NCBI RefSeq assembly: GCF_001270265.1
Contig: NZ_LGAP01000048.1
Coordinates: forward strand, 1 to 37,714
Reading direction: 5' to 3'
Origin: Ensifer adhaerens
GTDB lineage: Bacteria > Pseudomonadota > Alphaproteobacteria > Rhizobiales > Rhizobiaceae
Length of the DNA stretch: 37,714 bases
Part shown: piece by piece, positions 24,529-32,869 of the stretch
How the letters are laid out: each line of letters opens with the position of its first letter
How positions within the stretch are numbered: position 1 is the stretch's first letter
Made by a program: the position numbers and the translations under genes
Notes under the pieces: generated by a model
Database searches by the model: none
What the model was told of the DNA's origin: nothing
Seen by the model: the letters and a program-made list of their open reading frames with translations, nothing else

Positions 24529-26097
24529 ATGGCCCGCGCGCCACAGAAGCCATTTTCAGGCTCAGTAACTATTTTTCACGAACGGTGGCTTCCTGAAGAG
24601 GCGATACCCGTAGGGTATGCCGCCTTGATCCACGCCTACGAGCTCGCCGTGCCAGTACCGCGCACATTGGCGGCCATCGGTCCGCGCCATAAGGTCTATG
24701 AAGACGATGGGTGGCGTATCTTTACGCCCCGGCACCAGCCCGCTAACACGCTCGATGCGCAGCTTACATTCTCCTTGCGCTATGAGGGCCTTGACCTTGC
24801 CGTCCTGAAAGCCCTGTTCCGGGCGACCGGACCCGATCCCATTGCGGAGATCGTGCGCGCAGCCCCTACCGGATCTTATGCGCGCCGTATCTGGTTTCTT
24901 TATGAATGGCTCCTGCAAGAGCAACTCGACCTGCCCGATGCCGCCACCGGCGCGTATGCGCCCGTCGTCGACCCTGAGCGACAATGGGCGATCGTCGGGT
25001 CAAATTCCACTCGCCATCGCGTCAAAAACAATTTGCCGGGCACTCCTGATTTCTGCCCGATGATCTTTATGACCCAGGAGTTGAATGCGCTCGTCAGCCG
25101 CAATCTAGCCGCGCAGGCACGTGCGCTCGTTGCGGATGTTCCTGCCGATTTGCTGGCGCGCACGGCAGCGCTCCTTCTGTTGAAGGATTCTCGTTCCAGC
25201 TTTCAGATCGAAGGCGAAGACCCGCCGCAGGATCGTATCCAGCGCTGGGGACAAGTCATCCGGCAAGCCGGGCGGCGTGCCATTGATCTGGAAGAATTGC
25301 TGCGCCTGCAGCGTATTGTAATCGGCGACGCGCGTTTCGTGCGGCTGGGACTGCGAATTGAGGGTGGTTTTGTAGGCGAGCACGAGCGGAACATCGGTAC
25401 GCCGATCCCGGACCATATCAGCGCCCGGCACGAGGACCTCGAAAAGCTGACGAACGGCCTGACCGCATTCGACAAAATGGTAGCGCCGGAACTTGATCCA
25501 GTCGTTGCTGCTGCGGTGCTGGCCTTTGGCTTTGTCTATATCCACCCGTTTGAAGACGGCAATGGCCGTCTTCACCGCTTCCTGATCCATCACGTTCTAG
25601 CCGCGCGCGGTTTTAACCCTCAAGGAATTGTCTTCCCGGTATCGGCAGTGATCCTCGATCGCATCGAAGACTACCGGCGTACACTGGAAAGCTATTCACA
25701 GAGATTGCTGCCGCTGATCCGCTGGACAGCGACCGAGCGCGGTAACGTCGAAGTACTTAATGAGACCGTAGACTTCTATCGTTTCTTCGATGCGACGCCG
25801 CATGCAGAGTTCCTGTTTTCCTGTGTAGCGCGGACAATCGATGTCGATCTGCCGGCAGAGACTGCGTTTCTGGCTGGATACGACACATTCAAAAAGCGCG
25901 TATCCGCCCTCATCGATATGCCGGACAGAGTGATGGACCTGCTCTTCCGCTTTCTACGACAGAATAACGGCACGCTTTCCAAGCGTGCCCGCGAGCGCGA
26001 GTTCGCCGGCCTGACCGACAGTGAGGCCGCCGAAATACAATCTATCTACGAGGAGATTTTACCGACGCTAAGTGGTGGCAATACCTCCGCCACCTGA
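24529..26097 (+). CDS. Fic-family AMP-transferase (class II)
   Basis: A 522-residue Fic protein. The active-site motif is HPFEDGNGRLHR at 339-350, matching HPFx(D/E)GNGRxxR with catalytic histidine 339. The inhibitory-helix motif [ST]xxxE[GN] is at 224-229 (SFQIEG), N-terminal to the Fic core, which marks class II enzymes that inhibit themselves. About 200 N-terminal residues form an extra domain without recognised family, and the last 110 residues may be a winged-helix-like end. The start is well supported by GGGGAGG. Fic proteins transfer AMP (or other groups) to host proteins; target unknown. It has no separate antitoxin nearby. Confidence 0.9.
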   Translation: MARAPQKPFSGSVTIFHERWLPEEAIPVGYAALIHAYELAVPVPRTLAAIGPRHKVYEDDGWRIFTPRHQPANTLDAQLTFSLRYEGLDLAVLKALFRATGPDPIAEIVRAAPTGSYARRIWFLYEWLLQEQLDLPDAATGAYAPVVDPERQWAIVGSNSTRHRVKNNLPGTPDFCPMIFMTQELNALVSRNLAAQARALVADVPADLLARTAALLLLKDSRSSFQIEGEDPPQDRIQRWGQVIRQAGRRAIDLEELLRLQRIVIGDARFVRLGLRIEGGFVGEHERNIGTPIPDHISARHEDLEKLTNGLTAFDKMVAPELDPVVAAAVLAFGFVYIHPFEDGNGRLHRFLIHHVLAARGFNPQGIVFPVSAVILDRIEDYRRTLESYSQRLLPLIRWTATERGNVEVLNETVDFYRFFDATPHAEFLFSCVARTIDVDLPAETAFLAGYDTFKKRVSALIDMPDRVMDLLFRFLRQNNGTLSKRAREREFAGLTDSEAAEIQSIYEEILPTLSGGNTSAT

Positions 26098-26242
26098 GCC
26101 GTTGGGCAGACATTCCGCCAGCATATTTGCGTTGCATATTCATTTCATTTCGTTTCTACTACTTTTTGGTTTCGCAGCGAAGGTTGTGCAAGCTTCGATC
26201 GAGGAGGATCGATTTCGCCTGGCGCGCCTTATGGGCGTCACT

Positions 26243-26280
26243 ACACGAAAGTGATGAAGATCGTCCGACTTTTGAGAACG
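26243..26280 (+). repeat. Tn3-end-like 38-bp sequence, copy 1
   Basis: ACACGAAAGTG.TGAA and GTCCGACTTTTGAGAACG are shared with 28441-28477 in the same orientation; similarity stops sharply on both sides. Length and placement fit the terminal inverted repeat of a Tn3-family element. Confidence 0.55.
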
Positions 26281-26303
26281 AAGTGAGAATCATTCTTTGC
26301 AGG

Positions 26304-26636
26304 TCATGGATGCGGAAAGTTGTGCCGCTCCGATAGCGCGGCAATGGGATCTGGTCGTTCTCCGAGATGAAGGCGCGGCCCTCATAGGTGGCTGTTTGAT
26401 GAGGCAAGCTGCCCCCCTCCGCCAACACCAACAAAGGTAAGGACTGATTCTGTTCACCTACAAGGGCGGTGACGCTTTGTCTCGGTCGAGGCCATTCGAT
26501 CCGCTCAACATCGATCTGCTGCGCCGAATCCGGAAACGACGCAAGTACCCCCTCCATCAGGGCGCAGTGCTAGCAATGAAACAGCGGGGTCTTCGAAACG
26601 TGGGCGCAACAAAAACAGCTTGTCGCATTTGGCCAT
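26304..26636 (-). pseudogene. DUF3088-family protein, disrupted
   Basis: Begins MAKCDKLFLLRPRFEDPA, then a lost stretch, HC-amber-HCALMEGVLA where relatives have C-W-H-C-A-L, then VERIEWPRPRQSVTALVGEQ and NQSLPLLVLAEGG. The natural end SERHNFPHP is in another frame after a slip near 26345. Relatives are thioredoxin-like proteins of unknown role. One deletion, one amber codon and one frameshift make it inactive. It starts two bases after a resolvase tail. Confidence 0.75.
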
Positions 26637-26637
26637 T

Positions 26638-26718
26638 TCACGTCCTTTCCGATTTGAGCGCCTGATAGAGCGCGGTCTTTCCGATCTTCACGCGGGCAGC
26701 AGCTTCACGGACGTTCAG
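26638..26718 (-). pseudogene. Tn3-type resolvase, C-terminal tail
   Basis: The frame LNVREAAARVKIGKTALYQA then LKSERT and stop matches the helix-turn-helix end of serine resolvases. It overlaps the end of the DUF1289 gene, so the fusion point of two elements lies near 26715. Confidence 0.65.
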
Positions 26719-26884
26719 CCCGGCACTTCACGCGCCGTTTCAACTCGGTCGATAGGGTCGTGCGGTGGTAGGGTGACAGTTTGCGCCAAGCCTTGATTTC
26801 ATCGGTCGTCCGGCCGCAGCCCAAGCACCATTTGTTGCGTGGGTCGAAGCGACAGACATCGGTGCAGGGCGAGTCATTCTTCAT
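26705..26884 (-). CDS. DUF1289 family protein, C-terminally altered
   Basis: A 59-residue zinc-ribbon-like protein: MKNDSPCTDVCRFDPRNKWC, then LGCGRTTDEIKAWRKLSPYH. Cysteines at C7, C11, C20 and C23 are the DUF1289 metal set. The last residues (VKCRAERP) come from the resolvase remnant instead of the family end, but the conserved core is complete. It follows the rcnR-type gene by 8 bp, suggesting co-transcription with dmeF. Confidence 0.75.
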   Translation of the reverse strand: MKNDSPCTDVCRFDPRNKWCLGCGRTTDEIKAWRKLSPYHRTTLSTELKRRVKCRAERP

Positions 26885-26892
26885 GACAAACC

Positions 26893-27168
26893 TTATTTGA
26901 GATAGGCGCGGACGACGTCGATCAACTCGGCCGCGCCTTCATCTCGTTCCTTCTGGGTAAGCCCCTCTGCGGCAAGGTGCATGCGGATGTGGTCTTCAAT
27001 CACCTCGCCCATGAGGCCGTTCATCGCACCCCGTGCTCCGGCGATCGACTGCATGACCTCGACGCAGCCCTTCTCCTCATCGAGCATCCGCTCGATGCCT
27101 TCCATCTGCCCGCGAATACGGCGTACGCGGTTGATCAGCTTTTGCTTCTCACGAATGGTGTGGGTCAT
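26893..27168 (-). CDS. RcnR/FrmR-family metal-sensing repressor (DmeR-like)
   Basis: A 91-residue all-helical repressor. It keeps the nickel/cobalt ligand set of RcnR: H3, C35, H60 and H64 (MTHTIREK, EEKGCVEV, IEDHIRMH). Such repressors release DNA when Ni(II) or Co(II) binds. It is 31 bp downstream of dmeF on the same strand; the RcnR-type operator at 28193-28213 lies in front of dmeF. Called DmeR-like because of its dmeF partner; in described rhizobial operons the regulator gene usually comes first. Confidence 0.93.
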   Translation of the reverse strand: MTHTIREKQKLINRVRRIRGQMEGIERMLDEEKGCVEVMQSIAGARGAMNGLMGEVIEDHIRMHLAAEGLTQKERDEGAAELIDVVRAYLK

Positions 27169-27199
27169 GCGGGTGCTCCTCGGATGCAGCGGTTGGCGG

Positions 27200-28171
27200 T
27201 TAGGCCGCGCGGGCTTCGACCTCCACCGTCACATGCGATAAATCATGGATGGCGGCAAGTTTTGCGCGGTAATGAGACGGCGTTTGGGGGTGATCGGCGA
27301 CAATCGAGACGATCGCGCCATGGTGGCCAGGTCCGAGTTGCCAGATGTGAAGATCAACGATCTCCGCACCTTCCTTGACGATGATCTCCTGAATTTCCTC
27401 CGGCAGGTCTTCGCCCTGCGGAATGTAGTCGAGAAGCACACCGCCTGCGTCGCGGATCAACCCCCACGACCAGCGGGCGATCACGATGGCTCCGACAATG
27501 CCGATTGCCGGATCTAGCCAGAGCCAGCCGTTGAGGCTGCCGAGGACCAGCGCGCCGATCGCCAGAACGGAGGTCAGGGCATCGGCCAGCACGTGGACAT
27601 AGGCGGCGCGAAGGTTCTGATCCTTCCCTGCCGCGTGCCCATGGTCATGCCGGTGATGGTGGTCGTCCTTGAGAAGCCACGCGCAGACAAGGTTCACGAT
27701 CAGGCCGACGACAGCCACCATAATGGCTTCCTTGAAATTGATCGTGACGGGTGACTGGAAGCGCAGGAAACTTTCCCAGCCGATCAGCAGCGCGATCAGC
27801 GCTAGCATCACGGCACTCGCAAAGCCTGCGAGGTCTCCGAGCTTGCCGGTGCCAAAGGAAAAGCGGCGGTTACTGGCGTGCTTGCGGGCGTAGAGATAGG
27901 CCAGCGCAGCGATGAGGAGGGCAGCGGCATGGGTGGACATATGCCAGCCGTCCGCCGTGAGAGCCATCGACCCGAACATATTACCGGCGACGATCTCCAC
28001 CACCATCATGGTCGCGGTGATCGCGATCACCAGCCACGTGCGCCGCTCGTTCCGCGCGTGGTTGTCGCCAAGGAAAAAATGCTCGTGGGCGGCGTTGAGC
28101 GAACGGCCATGGTTATGGTCGTGCGGGTGGGTGTGGTCGTGCGCATGCCCGTCGTCATGGGATGAATTCAT
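27200..28171 (-). CDS. dmeF: DmeF-type cation diffusion facilitator (Co/Ni exporter)
   Basis: A 323-residue CDF transporter. The N-terminus is histidine-rich (HDDGHAHDHTHPHDHNHG), followed by six membrane segments. The metal site is MALTADGWHMSTH (D and H of helix 2) and the paired HVLADALTSV (helix 5); a second His cluster, HHHRHDHGHAAG, lies in the cytoplasmic loop. The C-terminal domain ends with DLHIWQLGPGHHGA and V-x-V-E. It exports Co(II) and Ni(II) from the cytoplasm against the proton gradient. It starts at ATG 28171 with AAAGGAG upstream and is preceded by an RcnR-type operator. Confidence 0.93.
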   Translation of the reverse strand: MNSSHDDGHAHDHTHPHDHNHGRSLNAAHEHFFLGDNHARNERRTWLVIAITATMMVVEIVAGNMFGSMALTADGWHMSTHAAALLIAALAYLYARKHASNRRFSFGTGKLGDLAGFASAVMLALIALLIGWESFLRFQSPVTINFKEAIMVAVVGLIVNLVCAWLLKDDHHHRHDHGHAAGKDQNLRAAYVHVLADALTSVLAIGALVLGSLNGWLWLDPAIGIVGAIVIARWSWGLIRDAGGVLLDYIPQGEDLPEEIQEIIVKEGAEIVDLHIWQLGPGHHGAIVSIVADHPQTPSHYRAKLAAIHDLSHVTVEVEARAA

Positions 28172-28192
28172 CGCCGAAACTCCTTTATAATA

Positions 28193-28213
28193 ATATAGGG
28201 GGGTACACTATAT
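28193..28213. promoter_or_regulatory. RcnR/DmeR-type operator of dmeF
   Basis: ATATAG, a run of G bases with TACA, then CTATAT: a 6-bp inverted repeat around a G6 tract, 22 bp upstream of dmeF. RcnR-family repressors recognise G/C tracts flanked by A/T inverted repeats. TATATT on the minus strand at 28192-28197 can be the -10 box. Confidence 0.8.
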
Positions 28214-28297
28214 GATTATGTTGAGCAACGCCTTCCATGAAGCGTCGGCCTTGAACTCAAGTTTGATATCTGGCCTGATCAGCCCGAAGCTGCGAAT

Positions 28298-28426
28298 TTG
28301 GCCGAGTTCGCTCAGCGCCTTGTAAGTCGGATGCATCATTTCGGCGCGTGCAAACCGGCGCAGGATCGCCTCCGGGGCCGCCGTTCTCGGCTGCATGGCG
28401 GCGGCATATTTGACCATCTCATCATA
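28298..28426 (-). pseudogene. Tn3-family transposase, small internal fragment
   Basis: YDEMVKYAAAMQPRTAAPEA, ILRRFARAEMMHPTYKALSE, LGQ: this is a conserved stretch in the C-terminal half of Tn3 TnpA (D-x-M-V-K-Y-A-T-A-L-R-x-x-T). It lies just outside the Tn3-end-like copy at 28441-28477, so a second element probably inserted into this one. Confidence 0.75.
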
Positions 28427-28440
28427 GCAGGAGCAGTCCG

Positions 28441-28477
28441 ACACGAAAGTGTTGAATCTGTCCGACTTTTGAGAACG
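28441..28477 (+). repeat. Tn3-end-like sequence, copy 2
   Basis: Matches 26243-26280 in the same orientation. It lies 8 bp past the stop of the larger Tn3 transposase remnant, the normal place for a Tn3 terminal repeat. Confidence 0.6.
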
Positions 28478-28485
28478 TAGGTTGA

Positions 28486-29275
28486 TCACGCTGCGAAGAT
28501 GGATGTTTTGCGCCGCAGTGGCCTGAAATCGAGACCATCCGTCGGGATCCAGATGTAATCGCCGGTGAGACCGATATGCTGCCATCCGAGCGGGGTGATG
28601 TGCTTGATCACGTCGGGCGGCGTGGCAATTTCTTCCCGGTTGAGTTCGGCGAAAGCCGGTTCGAGATAGAGGGTATTCCAGTAGACGACGGCATTGATCA
28701 GCAGGTTCAGCCCGGAGCGCGATAGAACTGGCTTTCGAATGTCCTGTCCCGCAGTTCTCCGAGACGATTGTAGAACAGCGCGCGAGCGAGGGTGTTGGCA
28801 GGAAGATGGAGCGATTGATGCGTCCGAGATCGCGTAGCGCCAGCGCCAGTCCGTTCTGACGCGGGAATGCGGACAGCTTCGCCAGCAGGGTCGAAGGCCG
28901 AACCTGGTCGGAGCGGATCGTCGTGACCAGGCGCAGGATGTCGTCCCAGTTTGCCTTGATCCGCTCGACGATGGCAAAGCGCGAAGCTCATGTCGCTGAC
29001 CCCGCCGGTATCGACATAGTGAGTTTCGATGGCGAGATCGCTGCTATGATAGAGTAGACCGTCGAGAACATAGATGGCCTCGCTTGCGTTGGCATTCATG
29101 GCGATGATGTAGAAGGCGCCGTACTGGGAGGATGTGAAGCGATAGAATTTGGCGCCGGGATTGGGACCATAGCGGGCGTTGAGGTCGCCGATCGCCTCGG
29201 CATGTCCACCTGCCGGAAAATACTGGCCGTCGGAGGAAGAGGCGGTTCCGTCACCCCACAAGCTTGCCAATACGT
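28486..29275 (-). pseudogene. Tn3-family transposase, C-terminal part with frameshifts
   Basis: Reading downward in coordinate: ADVLASLWGDGTASSSDGQY, YGPNPGAKFYRFTSSQYGAF, EAIYVLDGLLYHSSDLAIET and HYVDTGGVSDMSFALC, then frameshifts, FYNRLGELRDRTFESQFYRA and the end GLNLLINAVVYWNTLYLEPA to LGWQHIGLTGDYIW. These are blocks around the catalytic D and E of Tn3 TnpA (D in S-S-S-D-G-Q, D in T-D-T-G-G-x-S-D). About 260 codons remain of about 990. At its upper end it is fused to an alcohol dehydrogenase fragment. Confidence 0.85.
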
Positions 29276-29754
29276 CCGCCAGATGGGCTTCAAGGTTGCA
29301 GCCGTCGGGCGCGGCCAGGACATCGCCGGGGATGCACTGAAGCTGGGCACGCATGTCTATGTCGACATCTGCCAGGAGGATGCGGCCAAGAAGCTCAACT
29401 CGATGGGCGGGGCAAAGGCCATCATCACGACCATCGGCAAAGCGGAAGCGGTATCGTCGCCGATGGCGGGACTTGCGCCGCGCGGCAGGCTCGTGCTGCT
29501 TGGTGCGGGCAAGGATCCGCTGCCCGTGCCGGCCAGTCATCTCGTGGTCGGCGGGCGCAGTGTGCTCGGATCGATCACCGGCACGCCCTACGAGAACGAA
29601 AAGACGCTCGACTTCAGCGCCCTGACCGGCGTGCGATCCGCAGATCGTAACGATGCCGCTGGAGAAGACATTCGAGACCTATCAGAAGATGAAGTCCGGC
29701 GACGTCAAGTTCCGGATGGTCCTGACCATGAAAGAGATCCGTCATGCGCATTAA
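29275..29754 (+). pseudogene. Zinc-type alcohol dehydrogenase, C-terminal half, frameshifted
   Basis: RQMGFKVAAVGRGQDIAGDA, GGAKAIITTIGKAEAVSSPM, AGLAPRGRLVLLGAGKDPLP and LGSITGTPYENEKTLDFSAL are the coenzyme-binding domain of AdhP-like medium-chain dehydrogenases. The N-terminal zinc-binding half is missing (replaced by Tn3 DNA), and after LTGVR the frame slips, with the natural end EKTFETYQKMKSGDVKFRMV to HAH read in another frame up to 29754. Its stop overlaps the start of the cupin gene, as in an original operon. Confidence 0.85.
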
Positions 29755-30424
29755 CGACGATTTGTCGAAGCCCGTCATCGTCCACGCCGCGAAGCAGGAC
29801 TGGGTGCCCAGCCCCGCAGCCGGTGTCGACCGGCGCATGCTGTTCCGCGTCGGCGGCGAGGTCGCCCGCGCCACCTCGATCGTACGCTATGCCCCCGGCA
29901 GCGCTTTTCCCCGTCACACGCACAGCGGCGGCGAGGAGATCCTCGTCTTGGAAGGCGTCTTCCAAGATGAGCATGGCGACTATCCGGCTGGCAGCTATTT
30001 CCGCAATCCGCCCGGCACCTCGCATATCCCCGCCGCGAAGGAAGGCTGCACCATCTTCGTGCGGCTCTGGCAATTCCGCAACGGGGATCAGACCCAGATC
30101 GTGCTCCAGCCCGGTGAAGGCCAGCAGGCCACGCCCCGCCCTGGTGCCAGCGCCGCGACCATCCTGTTCGACGATGGAAGAGAGGAAGTCCGGTTGGAAG
30201 ACTGGCGGGCCGGTGAAACCGTCACGGTCGCAAACACGCGTGGATTGGAGTTCTTCGTTCTCTCGGGCGGGCTGACCATCCGCGGTGAAATGCTGGAACC
30301 GCTGAGCTGGGGCCGGTTGCCCGCCGGGACCGGCCTAACTGCAACCGTCGGCCCGGACCGCGCAAGAATCTGGCTGAAGGATGCGCCCCTGCTGCATCCG
30401 GACGCCCTCCAGATGGCCGAATAG
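29744..30424 (+). CDS. ChrR-like cupin-domain protein
   Basis: A 226-residue protein with two cupin barrels. The first shows the metal-site block FPRHTHSGGEEILVLEGVFQ and GSYFRNPPGTSHIPAAKEGC; the second (about 130-215) is more divergent and lacks the histidines. ChrR-type cupins act as zinc anti-sigma factors or as quercetinase-like/acetylacetone-cleaving dioxygenases; no sigma-factor gene is nearby and no anti-sigma N-terminal domain is present. It starts 11 bp inside the end of the broken alcohol dehydrogenase gene, so it may once have belonged to that operon. It appears intact. Confidence 0.85.
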   Translation: MRINDDLSKPVIVHAAKQDWVPSPAAGVDRRMLFRVGGEVARATSIVRYAPGSAFPRHTHSGGEEILVLEGVFQDEHGDYPAGSYFRNPPGTSHIPAAKEGCTIFVRLWQFRNGDQTQIVLQPGEGQQATPRPGASAATILFDDGREEVRLEDWRAGETVTVANTRGLEFFVLSGGLTIRGEMLEPLSWGRLPAGTGLTATVGPDRARIWLKDAPLLHPDALQMAE

Positions 30425-30443
30425 CGGAACCGCCGAACGCGGC

Positions 30444-31226
30444 ATGAAGGCGAATTCCGTCGCCACCATCGTGCGGCGCCTTTCGGCCATTGGCTGGAAT
30501 TGCGCCCAGCGCAGCATGCCGCTTCACCGTAAGGACCGCGCCATCGCCACTGTCATGGCCGGCATCCGCAACACCCACGCTTCCCCTCCCCGGCAGAAGG
30601 AAGCCATTCTGCCCGAACACCTGATCGCCATGCTCGAAACCCTCGATCGCGGCACGTTACGGGGCTTGCGCGACCGGGCGATGCTGCTAATCGGCTTTGC
30701 CGGTGGCCTGCGCCGCTCCGAAATCACCGGCCTCGACCTTGGCCGCGACCAGACCGAGGACGGGCGTGGCTGGATCGAAATCCTCGACAAGGGCCTGCTG
30801 GCGACGCTGCGCGGCAAGATCGGTTGGCGCGAGGTCGAGGTCGGCCGCGGCTCCGCCGACGCCACCTGCCCGGTCGTTGCTGTCGAGACGTGGATTCGGT
30901 TCGCCAAGCTCGCCAGAGGCCCCCTCTTCCGCCGCGTCACCGGAAAGGGCAAGGACGTCGGACCAGATCGCCTCAACGACAAGCAAGTCGCCCGCCTCGT
31001 TAAGGCGGCGATGCTTGCCGCCGATGTTCGCGGAGACCTGAGCGAAGGGCAGCGCGCGCTGAAATTCTCGGGCCATTCGCTGCGTGCTGAGCTTGCCTCG
31101 TCGGCCGAAGTCGACGAGCGTTATGTGCAGAAGTAGCTCGGCCATCCCAGCGCGGAAATGACCCGTAAATATCAGCGCCGGCGCGATCGCTTCCGCGTCA
31201 ATCTCACCAAGGCATCCGGGCTTTGA
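30444..31226 (+). pseudogene. Tyrosine recombinase with in-frame amber codon
   Basis: From MKANSVATIVRRLSAIGWNC the frame covers the core-binding end and catalytic domain: RDRAMLLIGFAGGLRRSEIT (first arginine), KTGWREV-like KIGWREVEVGRG, KFSGHSLRAELASSAEVDER (box II H-x-x-R), then RYVQK-amber-LGHPSAEMTRKYQRRRD with the tyrosine nucleophile (TRKYQ), ending NLTKASGL at 31226. The TAG at 31135-31137 is where relatives have CAG (glutamine). The N-terminal part is also missing. Read-through would restore an apparently complete active site. Confidence 0.82.
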
Positions 31227-31378
31227 AACGCCCCTCCCCTGCTCGTCAGCCGCTCGGTCAAAACCAAGCTATACGGCACGGCATCAGCCGATGCTTGCCT
31301 CCAAGGGTTTCGGCAAACCAGTTCGTTCTGTGCCAGGCACCCGCGAACGTGAGGAGTTTCGCTATACCGGCAATCCGA

Positions 31379-32622
31379 TCACGCAGCGGTCGCCTGGTTG
31401 CCATTAGCTGCGATGCAATCACGGCCCTTCGTCTTGGCATCATAGGGCGCTTGGTCCGCAGCTTCCACCAACGCGGCTGGGGTCGCGAAGGTCGTTCCAT
31501 CGGACATACTCGCCACTCCAATGCTGGCCGTCACGATTGATTTGTTGCTTGCTCTGTGTGGTATCGCAAGCTGATGCAATGTGGAGCGCAGGGCCTCGGC
31601 GAGGCGCATGGCGCCGTCCCTGTCTGTCCCAGGCAGGACGGTCGCACAACCACTGAAGGAGGACGTCGCCGATCGCCTTGAGGCATTTATCTCCCTCGAG
31701 GTGGCCATAAGTATCGTTGTAGGTCTTGAAATGATCGATATCCAGGAGCAGCAGACTAAGGTGCGAACGGCTGTGGCGCGTTCGGGCAAACTCCTTCGAG
31801 ATCACGTCGTCGAACACCCTTCGATTTGCAATGCCGGTCAGGGAATCTGTGTAAGCGAGCCCTCTCATTTCCTGAGCAACTTGCTTCAGCCGTTCCTCGG
31901 AATGCTTCATCGACGTGATATCCGAAACGACCACCAGAGCGGATCCATCGGACGCCAAACGAGTGCGCAGGCTGAGCCAGCGCCCGTCAAACAGAGGAAT
32001 TTCCGTATCTCGTGTCAGGAAGAGCTGTGCGGCGGAAGCCTGGATCCATTCTTCACTAACGTCTGCACTGACATCGATCCTTTCGGCATTCCGCACCACG
32101 GCCCGCACGATATCCGAAATGTTGGCGCCTGGCTGTCTGGCATAGGGCCGAGCGGGGAAAAGCGGCACGGTACTGATCGTTGCAGAAAACCAGCCTGCCC
32201 TCCGGGTTGAACATGGCAAGGCCGTCCGACATTTCCGCCATCGCTTGCGAAAGCACATTCTTGCTATCGAGGGTTTCCCGCACAAGCCGCTTTTTCTCAG
32301 TGACATCCCGCGTTACGCCCGCAAGCCCGATCAAATCGCCATGACGATTTCGCAACGGCACCTTTGAGGTTAGGAACCAGCGCTCTCGACCGTCCTCGAT
32401 GACAAAGGGTTCCTCGAAATCCACCATCGGCTCTCCCGGCGTCATAATCTCCTGCTCACGATCGAAAAACGCTTGGGCCATTCCCCGAGGATAAAGATCG
32501 AAATCGGTCAGACCGACCATCTCCGACGATTTCGTGCGACCGTGATTTCGTGCGACGTTCAGGCCGAAATCTGTCGGTGCTCGATCGAGGTCGATTGGTG
32601 GCAAGAGCGGTCCTGGTAGCAA
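31379..32622 (-). pseudogene. PAS-PAS-GGDEF diguanylate cyclase lacking its GGEEF motif
   Basis: The N-terminal frame shows a PAS domain (KSSEMVGLTDFDLYPRGMAQ, ERWFLTSKVPLRNRHGDLIG, LAGVTRDVTEKKRL), then a second PAS-like part, then DSLTGIANRRVFDDVISKEF and LLLLDIDHFKTYNDTYGHLE of a GGDEF domain. Around 31650 the segment that should hold the GGEEF signature is gone and the frame changes to CATVLPGTDRDGAMRLAEAL, IVTASIGVASM and EAADQAPYDAKTKGRD to the stop at 31379. Two or more frameshifts and the deletion make it inactive. A protein-like frame up to 32815 may be its original N-terminus. Confidence 0.8.
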
Positions 32623-32869
32623 TCAGGTTCCCTCTTCGTTCTGAAGCTTGGCCAAAATCGCATATGTGGAACGGCCCGGTTGGCAAGGTTTTTCTTCGCA
32701 ATATTTCCCCGAGTTGGACGGTGCTGTCATATGTCCGGCCTGTTTCGCGGATTTCTTCCGCTGGCCACGATGAGATCCGCGAAGCAAATCGCCTAATCAG
32801 CTTCTCGCGCTTCAATGCGCCTGCGATTTTGCGGTCTGATTTGCATCGGGATGTCGTCCCCTGGGGTCA

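Noticed and set aside
29202-30275. A 357-codon frame joining alcohol dehydrogenase and beyond
   Set aside because: It crosses from the dehydrogenase remnant into a wrong frame of the cupin gene.
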